Source of the DNA: Paludibacteraceae bacterium
GTDB taxonomy: Bacteria; Bacteroidota; Bacteroidia; Bacteroidales; Paludibacteraceae
Reading direction: 5' to 3'
Assembly: GCA_017542915.1 (NCBI GenBank)
Contig: JAFXWI010000077.1
Coordinates: 1-42,205 of the forward strand
DNA: 42,205 nucleotides
Shown here: positions 1 to 8,996 of the stretch, piece after piece
How the letters are laid out: the number at the start of each line of letters is the position of its first letter
Numbering within the stretch: the first letter of the stretch is position 1
Translations under genes and position numbers: made by a program
The notes under the pieces: generated by a model
The model's input: only the letters and a program-made list of their open reading frames with translations
Databases searched by the model: none
What the model was told of the DNA's origin: nothing

Positions 1-27
1 AATCCTTTAACGTAAATTTTTAGAATT

Positions 28-633
28 ATGGCAAGATATATTGGCCCAAAATCTCGCATCGCACGCCGTTTCGGCGAGGCTATCTTCGGCGAGGATAAGG
101 TGCTTGCAAAACGTCCGTATGCACCCGGACAACACGGCGTTAACCGTCGTAAGAAAAACTCTGAGTATGGTACTCAGTTGGCTGAGAAGCAGAAGGCTAA
201 ATACACCTATGGTGTACTCGAGAAACAGTTCCGCCTCCTCTTCGCTAAAGCTGCTCGTACCAAAGGTATTACCGGTGAGATCCTGATTCAGCTTCTCGAG
301 TGCCGCCTCGATAACATCGTTTATCGTCTCGGTATGGCACCGACCCGCGCTGCTGCTCGTCAGCTCGTTTCACACCGTCACATCACTGTGGACGGCAAGG
401 TAGTGAACATCCCTTCCTACGAGATTAAACCCGGTCAGGTAGTCGCTGTTCGCGAGAAAGCTAAATCGCTTGAGGTGATCAACGAGTCCCTCCAAGGCTT
501 CAACCATGCTAAGTATGGCTGGCTCGAATGGAATGAGGGCGAGAAAGCCGGTAAGTTGCTCAATGTTCCTGCTCGCGCAGAGATCCCGGAGAACATTAAG
601 GAGCAATTGATCGTTGAGTTGTACTCTAAATAA
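28..633 (+). CDS. rpsD: 30S ribosomal protein S4
   Basis: S4 is a primary 16S rRNA binding protein that nucleates assembly of the 30S body. The 201-residue product has the usual family length. It starts [20 protein letters not shown], and the S4 RNA-binding domain lies near residues 92-155 ([11 protein letters not shown], then [17 protein letters not shown]). The gene is followed after 11 nt by rpoA, the normal order at the end of the alpha operon in Bacteroidota. There is no Shine-Dalgarno, only an A/T-rich leader, as is usual in this phylum. The first 27 bases of the window are intergenic. In other bacteria S4 represses its own operon; nothing here shows whether it does so in this organism. 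Confidence 0.98.
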   Translation: MARYIGPKSRIARRFGEAIFGEDKVLAKRPYAPGQHGVNRRKKNSEYGTQLAEKQKAKYTYGVLEKQFRLLFAKAARTKGITGEILIQLLECRLDNIVYRLGMAPTRAAARQLVSHRHITVDGKVVNIPSYEIKPGQVVAVREKAKSLEVINESLQGFNHAKYGWLEWNEGEKAGKLLNVPARAEIPENIKEQLIVELYSK

Positions 634-644
634 TAAATAAATTC

Positions 645-1637
645 ATGGCAATATTAAATTTCATCAAACCTGACAAGGTGATAATGTTGGATTCGAGTGC
701 GAACAAAGGTATCTTTGAGTTTCGTCCACTCGAGCCGGGGTACGGAATTACGATAGGCAATGCTATCCGTCGTGTGCTGCTCGGCAGCCTCGAGGGATAC
801 GCTATCTGCTCTGTCAAGATCAGCGGTATTGATCATGAATTTGCTACGATCCCCGGTGTAATCACTGACGTTACCAACTTGATCCTCAACCTCAAACAGA
901 TGCGCTTCCTCCATAAGGAGGGTATCGAGGAGCAGACCGAAACGGCTAAGCTCCACGTACGCAAATCCAAAGCGTTCATGGCAGGTGAGTTCAACACAGT
1001 GCTGCAGAACTTCGAGGTGCTCAACCCCGAACTCCAACTCGCTGAACTCGACGAGTCCGCTGACTTCGAGATTGAGATCACCATCAACAAGGGTCGCGGA
1101 TACGTGCCCGGTGATGAGAATCGTAAGAAGGACGATCCTATCGGTACCCTCGCTATCGATTCTATCTACACCCCGATCCGCAACGTCATGATTTCGGTTG
1201 ACCAGTATCGTGTCGAGCAACGTACCGACTACGAGAAACTCACCATTGAGATTACCACGGACGGTTCCATTGCCCCGCAACAGGCACTAACCGAAGCCGC
1301 TAAGATCCTCATCTACCACTTCATGCTCTTCTCCGACGAGCGTATCGTTCTCGAAGAGGAGACCAAGAAGAACAGCAACGCTCTCGACGAAGAGATGCTG
1401 CGTATGCGTCAGCTCCTCAACCAGAAACTGCAAGACATGGACCTCTCCGTCCGTGCACTCAACTGCTTGAAGGCTGCAGAGGTAGAGACTCTTGGTGAAC
1501 TCGTGAAGTACCACCGCGCTGACCTGCTCAAGTTCCGCAACTTCGGTAGGAAATCGCTCACCGAACTTGACGAACTGCTCGAGCGTAACGGCCTCGCCTT
1601 CGGTATGGACATCTCGCGCTACAGAGCGCTGGATTAA
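645..1637 (+). CDS. rpoA: RNA polymerase alpha subunit
   Basis: Alpha dimerises to start RNA polymerase assembly and contacts promoter DNA and activators through its C-terminal domain. The 330-residue product has the N-terminal dimerisation/insert domain ([18 protein letters not shown] near residue 35) and a C-terminal helix-hairpin-helix domain near residues 255-320 ([30 protein letters not shown]). Length and domain order are standard. It sits 11 nt behind rpsD and is co-oriented with rplQ. A 150-nt gap with two 7-nt-period repeat arrays separates it from rplQ, whereas these two genes are often closely spaced. Confidence 0.98.
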   Translation: MAILNFIKPDKVIMLDSSANKGIFEFRPLEPGYGITIGNAIRRVLLGSLEGYAICSVKISGIDHEFATIPGVITDVTNLILNLKQMRFLHKEGIEEQTETAKLHVRKSKAFMAGEFNTVLQNFEVLNPELQLAELDESADFEIEITINKGRGYVPGDENRKKDDPIGTLAIDSIYTPIRNVMISVDQYRVEQRTDYEKLTIEITTDGSIAPQQALTEAAKILIYHFMLFSDERIVLEEETKKNSNALDEEMLRMRQLLNQKLQDMDLSVRALNCLKAAEVETLGELVKYHRADLLKFRNFGRKSLTELDELLERNGLAFGMDISRYRALD

Positions 1638-1650
1638 TTATCAATTAAAA

Positions 1651-1777
1651 ATGCACAATGCACAATGCACAAAGGGCTAACGGGGTTTGGTACTTACTTT
1701 TAGAATCCGTACGGACTCAAGATTTTGTACAGAACGATCAGAATCCTTTGTGAATTGTAAATTGTAAATTGTAAATT
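1651..1777. repeat. Two 7-nt-period tandem arrays between rpoA and rplQ
   Basis: Three copies of ATGCACA run from 1651 and slightly more than three copies of ATTGTAA from 1754 to 1777, ending 10 nt before the rplQ start. Between them, CACAAAGG (near 1667) is complementary to CCTTTGTG (near 1745), so the whole gap could fold back on itself. A small palindrome (TCCGTACGGA) lies in the middle. These belong to the group of 7-nt-period arrays found at gene boundaries across the window. Confidence 0.75.
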
Positions 1778-1787
1778 ATTTTAAATT

Positions 1788-2273
1788 ATGCGTCATAATA
1801 AGAAATTTAATCACCTTAGCCGCAAGGCCAACCATCGCGCTGCGATGCTGTCCAACATGGCTTGCTCGCTGATCATGCACAAGCGTATCAGCACAACCCT
1901 CGCTAAGGCTAAAGCGCTCCGTATCTACGTTGAGCCGATCCTCACTCGTGCTAAAGAGGATAACATGAACAACCGTCGTTTGGCTTTCTCCCTGCTCAAA
2001 CAGAAAGAGGTCGTTACCGAACTCTTCCAGAATGTAGGCGAGAAGATCGCTAACCGTCCCGGTGGTTACACCCGTATCCTCCGCACCGGTTTCCGTCTGG
2101 GCGACGCAGCTGAGATGTGTATCATCGAGCTCGTAGATTACAACGAGAACATGCTTAAGGAGACCAAGAAAGCAGCTAAGAAAGCTACCCGCCGTGCCGG
2201 CAAGAAAGCCGTTAAGGAGGCTGTAGAAGAGGTTGCTGCTGAGGCTGCTCCCGAAGCTCCCGCTGCTGAGTAA
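1788..2273 (+). CDS. rplQ: 50S ribosomal protein L17
   Basis: L17 is a structural protein of the large ribosomal subunit. Residues 1-120 are the conserved domain ([20 protein letters not shown] at the start, [20 protein letters not shown] near residue 88). The remaining ~40 residues are an Ala/Lys-rich then Ala/Glu/Pro-rich tail, a low-complexity extension of the kind common on Bacteroidota L17. It is the last gene of the ribosomal operon here. Confidence 0.97.
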   Translation: MRHNKKFNHLSRKANHRAAMLSNMACSLIMHKRISTTLAKAKALRIYVEPILTRAKEDNMNNRRLAFSLLKQKEVVTELFQNVGEKIANRPGGYTRILRTGFRLGDAAEMCIIELVDYNENMLKETKKAAKKATRRAGKKAVKEAVEEVAAEAAPEAPAAE

Positions 2274-2288
2274 TTGATCTTTTAATTA

Positions 2289-2449
2289 GAGGAAATCAAA
2301 AACGCGGCGGTATGGCTATACAGCCTAACGCTTGATGAAGAGTTGTCCTTAGAGAGCGAGTTCTCTTCGCCAACTCTTCATCATTCGTTTAGTACGAGTC
2401 CCTCGTCCTCACCGCCTTTAAGAAAACGTCTAAGAAAACGATCGAAAAC
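2289..2449 (+). repeat. Cloverleaf element CL-1 (probable copy, after rplQ)
   Basis: This structured non-coding element begins about 15 nt after rplQ. A closing stem GGCGGT (2306-2311)/ACCGCC (2411-2416) encloses three hairpins. They are GGCT-ATAC-AGCC (2314-2325); a long central arm of 12 perfect pairs (2334-2345 with 2371-2382) capped by AGAGA/TCTCT; and ACGAG-TCC-CTCGT (2394-2406). The flanks are A-rich (AAATCAAAAACGC on the left, AAGAAAACGTCTAAGAAAAC on the right), like those of the three clear copies. Arm order and sizes match those copies while the arm sequences differ. No T-run follows, so it is not an ordinary terminator. Confidence 0.6.
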
Positions 2450-2514
2450 TGCTTCGCAATGCGGGTGTAACTACCTGGACGCTGCATAGGTTTTCGGCAG
2501 CGAATGCAATGAGC

Positions 2515-2700
2515 GGTTTTCTTGTAAGCGTAGCGCGTTTTCGTGAGCAGGTGTCGGTCGTCTTTTGACGGCAGACAAGTAGATACGGAGGTTTGGCAGG
2601 TGGAAGCTTGCTTACTAACTGATAAAGATCCGGATACACGAGTACGCAAGTGCAACGTAGCGGACGAACCTGCGTGTTTTCGATTAACTCAAAAATACAT
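2515..2700 (-). repeat. Cloverleaf element CL-2 (tentative, inverted partner of CL-1)
   Basis: Read on the minus strand, a closing stem of 6 bp (ACCTGC at 2668-2673 with GCAGGT at 2547-2552) contains a CGTC-TTTT-GACG hairpin (2559-2570) in the third-hairpin position. It also holds a 15-nt core (2601-2615, minus strand GTAAGCAAGCTTCCA) identical to the core of CL-5 at 25742-25756. The flank contains AAAACGCGC and AAGAAAAC runs like those of CL-1. The other arms are not clear. If real, it forms a convergent pair with CL-1, as CL-3 and CL-4 do. The 2274-2705 gap holds no convincing coding sequence. Confidence 0.35.
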
Positions 2701-2705
2701 CAACT

Positions 2706-4082
2706 ATGTTCTTAGATGTAAACAATCATCAGCCGCAAGGCGTGACCATCGACAACTGCAAAGTTGGAGATAGTGTTTCTGTTTGTGGCATGATCCACAA
2801 CGTCCGCGTGACCAAATGGGGTGGATTCATCGTCCTCCGTAAGTCCCGCGGTCTGCTGCAGGCAGTAGTCTCCAATGAGACTTCGAAGTTCTTCGACGAA
2901 GCAGGCAACGAGATCGCCATGAACGATTTATGTCGCGAGATGGCGATCACCCTCACCGGTACCGTCAACGAGGCGAAGATCAAAGACCCAGCTGCGTTCT
3001 ACAACACCATTGAGATCGCAGTCTCCGAGGTTCGCGTATTGAGCCGTCCGACTACCGCCGAGGTAGTGGATATGAATGCCCTTAAGTTCGGCGACGAAGA
3101 GACCCTTCTGCGTTATAAGTTCGATAATCGTCAAGTAACCCTCCGTAACCCGCGCGATATGGCGATCCTCAAAGTGCAGAGCACTATCGCTCGCGCTTTC
3201 GGGGAGTTCCTGTCTGCTAACGGCTTCACCCAGATCTTCACCCCGAAGATCGTGTCCGAGGGTGCCGAAGGCGGTGCGAACGTTTTCAAGATGGATTATT
3301 TCGGCAAGCAGGTCTATCTCGCGCAGAGCCCGCAGTTCTACAAACAGATCGGCGTCGGCGTCTATGAGCGCGTCTTCGAGATTGCTCCCGCATACCGCGC
3401 AGAGAAACATGCCACTTCCCGCCACCTCAATGAGTATATCTCCCTTGATGTGGAGATGGGCTTCATCAAAGGTCAGGAGGATGTCATGACCCTCGAAGCA
3501 GCCCTGCTGCGTCATATCATCGCTACGGTGGAGAAAGACTGCGCGCACGAACTCAATCTCCTTAATGCCGTTAATCCGGTTCTCCCTGAGCAGGTACCGG
3601 CTTGGAAACTGAGCGAGGTACACGAGATCCTCTTTGAGAACCATCTCTGCGAAGCAGACCACCGCGGCGAGGATGACCTTGCGCCGGAAGAGGAGCGTGC
3701 TATCTGTAAGTACGCCTTCGAGAAATACGGTTCGGACTTCGTGTTCGTGACCCATTTCCCGTCCGAGCACCGCGCTTTCTATGCGATGGACGATCCCGAG
3801 GATCCGTCGCTGACACTCAGCTTCGACCTCCTCATGAGGGGTCTCGAGATCACCTCCGGCGGTCAGCGTATGCATAAGGAAGCCGACTACCGCGAGAAGA
3901 TGCTCCGTCGTGGTATGAACCCCGATGCGTTCCATTTCTACCTCGATACCTTCAAGAACGGTATGCCTCCTCACGGTGGCTTCGCTATCGGTCTGGAGCG
4001 TATCACGGCTTGCTTCTTAGGCATCGCCAACGTCAAGGAATGTTCGATGTTCCCCCGCGACATCAACCGCGTGGCACCATAA
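2706..4082 (+). CDS. aspS: Aspartyl-tRNA synthetase, short archaeal type (possibly non-discriminating)
   Basis: Class IIb aminoacyl-tRNA synthetase that charges Asp onto tRNA-Asp, and perhaps onto tRNA-Asn. At 458 residues it lacks the large GAD insertion of the ~590-residue bacterial AspRS. An N-terminal OB fold (residues ~15-105) is followed by the class II core: motif 2 near residue 229 (AYRAEKHATSRHLNEYISLD) and motif 3 at residues 424-433 (GGFAIGLERI). The stretch EITSGGQRMH and the C-terminal FPRDINRVAP match archaeal AspRS rather than AsnRS, which would read IGGSQRE at the corresponding place. Because the length is close to AsnRS, automatic annotation may call it asnS. A terminator follows directly. 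The gene lies behind CL-1 and CL-2 and seems independent of the ribosomal operon. Confidence 0.85.
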   Translation: MFLDVNNHQPQGVTIDNCKVGDSVSVCGMIHNVRVTKWGGFIVLRKSRGLLQAVVSNETSKFFDEAGNEIAMNDLCREMAITLTGTVNEAKIKDPAAFYNTIEIAVSEVRVLSRPTTAEVVDMNALKFGDEETLLRYKFDNRQVTLRNPRDMAILKVQSTIARAFGEFLSANGFTQIFTPKIVSEGAEGGANVFKMDYFGKQVYLAQSPQFYKQIGVGVYERVFEIAPAYRAEKHATSRHLNEYISLDVEMGFIKGQEDVMTLEAALLRHIIATVEKDCAHELNLLNAVNPVLPEQVPAWKLSEVHEILFENHLCEADHRGEDDLAPEEERAICKYAFEKYGSDFVFVTHFPSEHRAFYAMDDPEDPSLTLSFDLLMRGLEITSGGQRMHKEADYREKMLRRGMNPDAFHFYLDTFKNGMPPHGGFAIGLERITACFLGIANVKECSMFPRDINRVAP

Positions 4083-4088
4083 TAAAAG

Positions 4089-4120
4089 TATCGGCACAAA
4101 CCCGTGCCGATATTTTTTTT
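4089..4120 (+). terminator. Rho-independent terminator after aspS
   Basis: A perfect 9-bp stem, TATCGGCAC (4089-4097) with GTGCCGATA (4104-4112), has a 6-nt loop and is followed by eight T. It begins 7 nt after the aspS stop codon. Confidence 0.93.
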
Positions 4121-4130
4121 CGCTTTTTTC

Positions 4131-4161
4131 TTGCATATATGCAAAAAAATGTGTAAATTTG
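4131..4161 (+). promoter_or_regulatory. Bacteroidota-type promoter for the tubulin-like cassette
   Basis: TTG at 4131-4133 and TAAATTTG at 4154-4161 are separated by exactly 20 nt, matching the Bacteroidota sigma factor consensus TTTG-N19-21-TAnnTTTG. It lies between the aspS terminator and the first gene of the cassette. No other clear promoter or terminator was seen until 13.4 kb, so it may drive all five genes. Confidence 0.8.
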
Positions 4162-4187
4162 CAGCCGATTTGATAAATCGGTTTAAA

Positions 4188-5237
4188 ATGAAAACAAACG
4201 GTATCATGAAAAGAATCTGTATAGGCTTGGTGATGGTGCTGATCACGTTGAGCTTATCTGTGAGCCTGTCGATGACCGTAAGCGCTCAAGGACAGTTCAA
4301 GGACGTGCGTCAGACTTACCTCTGGGACGTGACCCTTTCGATGAAGGGGTACAACGGTGCACCGGATATCTACAGCAAGGTGGTGGATGTGATGGTGAAG
4401 GATATAGAGTCTATCACCGACGAGCGGACGGAGATCGTGGTGATCCCCTTCCAAGACACGCAGTACTGCGAGGTATGGCGTGAGTTCGCTACGCCTCAAG
4501 GCAAGGCGGCTATCATCCAACGGATTCGTTCGTACGAGAACAAGAACATCACCAACACGAACATCTCCGCCCCGCTGCAATACGTGATAGATCAGGTGTT
4601 CACGTCCGACAAGATCGATATCATGAAACTCATGACGGACGGTAATGACAATGTCAATCCGGCTCGGCTGCGTGAGGTGCTCAACCAATGGTGCGAGATA
4701 GCGAAAGAGAAAGATGCGTATGGCTATTACATCCTGCTGACCGATGCGGCGAAGATGGATTTTGAGCTGAAAGGGATCTGTAATTTCGAGGAGGTGGATG
4801 CGTCGGATATGTTAGATGGTATTGCGGACATTCGTCAGCTCAACAGCACGCTCAAGCAAGGTATTCTCATCAATATCCGCGATGAGTACGATAAACCCAA
4901 ACGTCTGACCTTCAAGATCTACTCCGGTGACGGTAATATACCTGCCGGTTTCAAGATGCGCTATAAGACCCTGCCCAACGACTATGTGGAGGTGGATGAG
5001 ATAGCGGAGATGAATGCCGATAACTCGCTGGAGATTCATCCTAAGTTTAAGAAGACGCAGGAGGCACTGATCGCCGAACTGCCGACCGATTATCCGTACA
5101 GCGATATCGTGCTGCAATACGAACCGACACCGGAGATGTCGGAAGGTAAGTACGCTTTCACTCGTATCATGGATCACGAGTGTGCGTTGATGTTAGAAAA
5201 CAAACCCGTTAAAACCGTTAAGATCTATGTCAAATAA
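4188..5237 (+). CDS. Exported von Willebrand factor A-like protein
   Basis: First gene of the tubulin-like cassette, 349 residues. A signal peptide (KRICIGLVMVLITLSL, cut probably after VSA) precedes a vWA-like domain. The metal-ion site appears as D47-x-T49-x-S51, with a threonine for the usual first serine. A downstream threonine in NTNIS and D151 in LMTDGNDN complete the pattern. vWA domains bind protein partners through a bound Mg2+. The C-terminal ~130 residues are not recognised and may be a beta-rich domain. The start could instead be the ATG at 4206; an upstream in-frame ATG at 4104 overlaps the promoter and is unlikely. The gene overlaps the next by 11 nt, suggesting translational coupling. 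Partner and exact role are unknown. Confidence 0.8.
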   Translation: MKTNGIMKRICIGLVMVLITLSLSVSLSMTVSAQGQFKDVRQTYLWDVTLSMKGYNGAPDIYSKVVDVMVKDIESITDERTEIVVIPFQDTQYCEVWREFATPQGKAAIIQRIRSYENKNITNTNISAPLQYVIDQVFTSDKIDIMKLMTDGNDNVNPARLREVLNQWCEIAKEKDAYGYYILLTDAAKMDFELKGICNFEEVDASDMLDGIADIRQLNSTLKQGILINIRDEYDKPKRLTFKIYSGDGNIPAGFKMRYKTLPNDYVEVDEIAEMNADNSLEIHPKFKKTQEALIAELPTDYPYSDIVLQYEPTPEMSEGKYAFTRIMDHECALMLENKPVKTVKIYVK

Positions 5238-6177
5238 AGTCGAAAGTCAAAAGTCGAAAGTCGAAAGACGTCTCAGCTGGGCGATGATGGTCGTCTTTGC
5301 CATCATTTTAACGGGTTGTCAAACCAAGCACGATGAGTACTCGGTGCTGTGGGGCAAGACCGATACGTATGATAAGTTCCTTTGGAAAGAGCAGATCCCC
5401 GATACCCTCAAGCAGACCCTCTGTTTTGATTTCAACGACGATGCCCGTCAGTACCTCTCCTCTCCGCTGCGGATAGGGGTGTTCAAGAAGACGGAGCACG
5501 GTCATCTCACTCCCGTGCCGACCTCCGAAGCGCAGCTGTTCGTGGACGGTAAGGCGTTGGAGAACAATATCCTCACCGTGCAGCCCACAGAGAGCGAGAA
5601 AGAGGTTGGAATTGTCTTCTCGCCCAATGCAGAGAACAAGATGCACTACTGGTATCTCAAGCCGGTGGACACGGCGGGTCTGGATCGTATCAATGATCAG
5701 GCGCAGTACGGCGCGGACGATGCGCTGATGGAGATCAAGCTGCGCAAACGGCATGTGATGAACCCCTTGGCGGAAGGGCTGATGTGGTTCGGTATCATCC
5801 TTGGCGCTGCCTTGGTGCTGTGGTTCCTGATACTAAAGAGGATGTTTTTCCCAGTCTTCCGTGTCACTCGTCTGCAACTGACGGGACCGGAACCGTATAT
5901 GAGTCTTCTCAAACTCAAGAACTATCGTCTGTGCATTCTCTCGGCGCATCCCGAGAAACAGAGCGCGCTCAACCGTCTTTTCTGCGGCGAGATCAAGTAT
6001 GAGGTCAACCCGATGTGGACAGCGCCGGTGGTGTTCGAACCTCGTGACAAGAAATCGATCCGCGTCCGTCCCGATAAGAACACCTATTCCACGGATGCCC
6101 GGATCATGAAAACCAACGCTGACTATGTGCTCGTGAACGAACTCTCAAAAACGAAAACCAATATGAGAATCTCGTAA
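5227..6177 (+). CDS. Membrane lipoprotein of the tubulin-like cassette
   Basis: 316 residues, no family recognised. The N terminus has a lipobox (AIILTGC, Cys31), followed by ~150 residues probably exposed outside the inner membrane. A strong membrane span lies near residues 186-206 (GIILGAALVLWFLIL), and a basic ~110-residue domain follows. With a lipid anchor and one span it could link the periplasm to the cytoplasm. That would fit a bridge between the exported vWA protein and the cytoplasmic tubulin-like protein (inference). Codons 5-14 are made of a 7-nt-period repeat (GTCGAAA, 5239-5266), so the N terminus is repeat-derived. A start at the ATG of residue 20 (5284) is possible but would leave a poor signal peptide. 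Confidence 0.75.
   Translation: MSNKVESQKSKVERRLSWAMMVVFAIILTGCQTKHDEYSVLWGKTDTYDKFLWKEQIPDTLKQTLCFDFNDDARQYLSSPLRIGVFKKTEHGHLTPVPTSEAQLFVDGKALENNILTVQPTESEKEVGIVFSPNAENKMHYWYLKPVDTAGLDRINDQAQYGADDALMEIKLRKRHVMNPLAEGLMWFGIILGAALVLWFLILKRMFFPVFRVTRLQLTGPEPYMSLLKLKNYRLCILSAHPEKQSALNRLFCGEIKYEVNPMWTAPVVFEPRDKKSIRVRPDKNTYSTDARIMKTNADYVLVNELSKTKTNMRIS
5239..5266. repeat. 7-nt-period tandem array inside a CDS start
   Basis: Four units: GTCGAAA, GTCAAAA, GTCGAAA, GTCGAAA. It lies in the first codons of the cassette lipoprotein. The unit is not a multiple of three, so gain or loss of one unit would shift the reading frame against the start codon. Confidence 0.8.
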
Positions 6178-6185
6178 ATCGTCCA

Positions 6186-6241
6186 TTGACCTCAATCGTC
6201 AATCAATCGTCAATCAATCGTAAATCGTTAAATCGTCAATA
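6186..6241. repeat. Degenerate tandem array before the tubulin-like gene
   Basis: Units built from ATCGTCA and ATCGTAA recur with 7- and 11-nt spacing and end 6 nt before the start codon at 6247. The array fills nearly the whole gap between the lipoprotein gene and the tubulin-like gene. Confidence 0.7.
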
Positions 6242-6246
6242 TCTTT

Positions 6247-8982
6247 ATGGCTACAAAAATCAAACGCTGCCTCTATGTAGGACTTGGTGGAACGGGTATG
6301 AACGCATTGCTTCATACCAAGAAAACATTTATGGACACCTATGGAGAGGTGCCTCCTATGATCGGATTCTTAGGTATCGACACGGATAGCGGAGCGTACA
6401 AGAAGACGCTGACCACCGTTCGTGGTGAGGAGGTACGTCTTAGTCCGAACGAACAGTTGCCTATCCTCGTGAAGGACGCCCGTCCTATTTATGATGTGAA
6501 CAGAGAGTATTTCTCTTGGATTCCGGAGAAGAACCTGTACGCACTGACGGGTATGACCCTTGGTGCCGGTCAGGTGCGTACCAATGGTCGTTTTGCCTTT
6601 ACGGTCAATTATGTGCAGGTGGCGCAGAAAGTGCGTACTATCCTTGACCAGATCTCCAACGCACGTATCCAAGCCAACGATAAATACGAGCTGTTGAGCA
6701 CCAACACCGAGATCCATCTGGTCTTCTCGGTCTGCGGCGGTACGGGTTGCGGTACGTTCCTCAACATGGCGTACCTGCTCCGCAAAGAGGCTCCGCAGTG
6801 TAAGTTAACCGGCTATGCCGTGCTGCCGGATATCTTCAAATCGATGTCCCGTTCGGGTATGGCAAAGGTCGCTCCAAACGCGTATGGCGCTATCCTCGAC
6901 CTCGATTATCTGATGCATATGGGGCTCGGCAGCACGCCTGTTCAGCTCGATTATATCAAGGATAGCTATGAGATCCGTGAACGTCCGTTCAACTCCGTGG
7001 TCTTCATTGATAACAAGAACGAGAACCTCGACACCTATACCCATGTGGACGAGTTGACGGAGATGATCTCCTTGGCGCTCGTCACCTCTGCCGGTGAACT
7101 GAGTTCGGCTTCCGCTTCCGTCAGCGATAACTTGGAGAAAAACATCACCGAGGGTACGATGGATATCGAGAATAAGAAAGCGTGGGCTGCCGGTATGGGT
7201 ATCTGTGAGATCTTCTTCCGCAACAACGAGATCAGCGAGATATACGCTATCAAGGCTGCCAAGAACCTGATCGACCGTATGTTCAATTCCTGCGAGGATA
7301 CCGATATCATCGTCAACGCGTGGATCGATTCGCCGGAGGTCAATATCCGCGAGAACAACAACAGCGATCATGTCATCGATTATATCGCCGACAAGAACCC
7401 GGTATATGAGTTGACCATCAATGAGGACTCGAACGCGATGCCGGAGGTGGAGCAGTACCTGCAGATGAACAAACTCAAAGACGAGGCGGTGAACGAGAAA
7501 GTGACCGCCCTCAGTAATCGTGTGCGGGCTGAGTTGCATAAACTGATCGTGGAGCACGTCAACCGTGAGTGCGGTATCTCCACTACCCGTGGTATCCTCG
7601 AAGCGATAAACGCTCAGGTAGATACTTTCCTCAGCGAGATGAAAAAAGAGAAAGAGGAACTGCTCGACAAACAACCTCGTCTGCGTTCGACCCTCGAAGC
7701 TGCCGTGAGTGACCTCAAGGAGTACAACGCTAAGTTCTTCAAAACCAAATCGACCTTGGAGGAGAAAGAGGAAGATGTCATCGCTTCAGCGAAAGACCTC
7801 TGTGTGAACCTCCGTGATGTAGCCCGCCGAGATGCGGCTACCATGGTCTTCAACACCCTCAAAGCGAACCTCCTTGCCGAGAGCAATAAGATCAATATGA
7901 TCGCCGAGAGCCTCTTGGCTTGCTCCAAGAAGTTCGCTGCCGACCTTGCCAAGTTGCAGAACAACGTCTCCAAAGCAGCACAGACCTTCCAGATTGACCT
8001 TGCGCAGGATATCGCTACCTCGCTCAGCGTGAAGCAAGACGAGATCGTTTTCTCCGATTTCGTGCGTTCGTTGCCGGACAGCGAGAAAGTGTATCAGTTT
8101 GCCGGTTATGACGCTGATGCGATCGAGGCGTTCATCCTCCACTACACCAAGGAGCTGCCGACCGCTAAGGACTACCGCGAGATGACTATCGATCATATCA
8201 TCGATAAGATGGAGCCGGAGGCGTTTGACCGTATGATCCGTCTGGCCATCAATAAGTCGCTGCCGATGTTCCGCTATTCGTACCGCGGTCATCGACCCAA
8301 AGAGAACCCGCGTGACAGCTACTATGTCGGTTTACCCGATAAGGCGCATAGCCGTCTCGTGACCGATGATTATTTCAAGAGACGCATCCAGAATGCGGAT
8401 TGCGATTTCGCCAGCATCGGTGTGACGGATAAGATCATCATCTACCGTCAGATAGGTGTCGTTCCGGCTTATACGATCTCGTCCATCGAGGATTATCGTC
8501 GTGAGTACGAGGAGTGCAACGCCGATTGTCATTTCGACTATGCCTTAGAGACGCGTATGCAGCGTGAGGAGTTCTCGCTGATGCCCAAACGTGCTACGGA
8601 TGACGACCTGCTCGATCTGTGGGTCAAAGGATTCATCTTCGGTCTCGTCAAGAACGAGAACGGCGAGTATCTCTTCCAGAGCCAAGAGCATGGTGACGCC
8701 TTGGATGATAACTGGGTGTCGCTCGGCAAATACCGTGACGAAGCATTTGAGAACTTCCGCCGCTATAAGAGTTCGATCCGCAAGGAGTTCCCGGAGTTCT
8801 TTGAGCACTTGGCGAACAGCAAAGGTGCGGACGCCATGCAGGCTATCCTTGCCAAAGTGCGGACAGGTTACCTCGATACCTTCTCGCAGATCCATATGAC
8901 TAAAGAGGAGATCAAGAAACACGGCTTCGAGAAGATCCGCCAACTCATCACTGACGAGATCAATCATGCCAAAGGACTGTAA
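6247..8982 (+). CDS. Large tubulin/FtsZ-like GTPase
   Basis: 911 residues, no signal peptide, hence cytoplasmic. The N-terminal ~350 residues show the tubulin/FtsZ nucleotide-binding pattern: VGLGGTGMNALL (11-22) as first phosphate loop, GIDTDS (43-48) as T2 loop, and GGTGCGT (164-170), the tubulin signature. A helical stretch NAYGAILDLDYL follows near residue 214. I could not assign the catalytic T7 loop with confidence. The rest (~350-911) is long, charged and partly coiled-coil (KKEKEELLDKQ near 460) with no recognised domain. It fits the large tubulin-like family known from bacterial genomes and often found near vWA proteins (recalled, not searched). It is the likely core of the cassette; polymerisation and a membrane-linked role are inferences. 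Confidence 0.85.
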   Translation: MATKIKRCLYVGLGGTGMNALLHTKKTFMDTYGEVPPMIGFLGIDTDSGAYKKTLTTVRGEEVRLSPNEQLPILVKDARPIYDVNREYFSWIPEKNLYALTGMTLGAGQVRTNGRFAFTVNYVQVAQKVRTILDQISNARIQANDKYELLSTNTEIHLVFSVCGGTGCGTFLNMAYLLRKEAPQCKLTGYAVLPDIFKSMSRSGMAKVAPNAYGAILDLDYLMHMGLGSTPVQLDYIKDSYEIRERPFNSVVFIDNKNENLDTYTHVDELTEMISLALVTSAGELSSASASVSDNLEKNITEGTMDIENKKAWAAGMGICEIFFRNNEISEIYAIKAAKNLIDRMFNSCEDTDIIVNAWIDSPEVNIRENNNSDHVIDYIADKNPVYELTINEDSNAMPEVEQYLQMNKLKDEAVNEKVTALSNRVRAELHKLIVEHVNRECGISTTRGILEAINAQVDTFLSEMKKEKEELLDKQPRLRSTLEAAVSDLKEYNAKFFKTKSTLEEKEEDVIASAKDLCVNLRDVARRDAATMVFNTLKANLLAESNKINMIAESLLACSKKFAADLAKLQNNVSKAAQTFQIDLAQDIATSLSVKQDEIVFSDFVRSLPDSEKVYQFAGYDADAIEAFILHYTKELPTAKDYREMTIDHIIDKMEPEAFDRMIRLAINKSLPMFRYSYRGHRPKENPRDSYYVGLPDKAHSRLVTDDYFKRRIQNADCDFASIGVTDKIIIYRQIGVVPAYTISSIEDYRREYEECNADCHFDYALETRMQREEFSLMPKRATDDDLLDLWVKGFIFGLVKNENGEYLFQSQEHGDALDDNWVSLGKYRDEAFENFRRYKSSIRKEFPEFFEHLANSKGADAMQAILAKVRTGYLDTFSQIHMTKEEIKKHGFEKIRQLITDEINHAKGL

Positions 8983-8996
8983 AGAAAATCTGAACT

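Noticed and set aside
2334..2382. Terminator after rplQ
   Set aside because: The 12-bp stem is strong but no T-run follows. It fits better as the central arm of the cloverleaf element.
2389..2773. Several open frames of 60-90 codons on both strands between rplQ and aspS
   Set aside because: They run through the paired arms of CL-1 and CL-2, have no family likeness and no leader. The stems explain the sequence better than coding does.
2928..3974. Long open frame (348 codons) antisense to aspS
   Set aside because: It mirrors a gene with strong family motifs on the plus strand and has no recognisable motif itself. Such frames follow from codon bias; similar cases lie opposite rpoA, the tubulin-like gene, SusC and others.
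4104..4187. Longer N terminus of the vWA protein from the ATG at 4104
   Set aside because: It would start inside the aspS terminator loop and upstream of the promoter, and it would bury the signal peptide.
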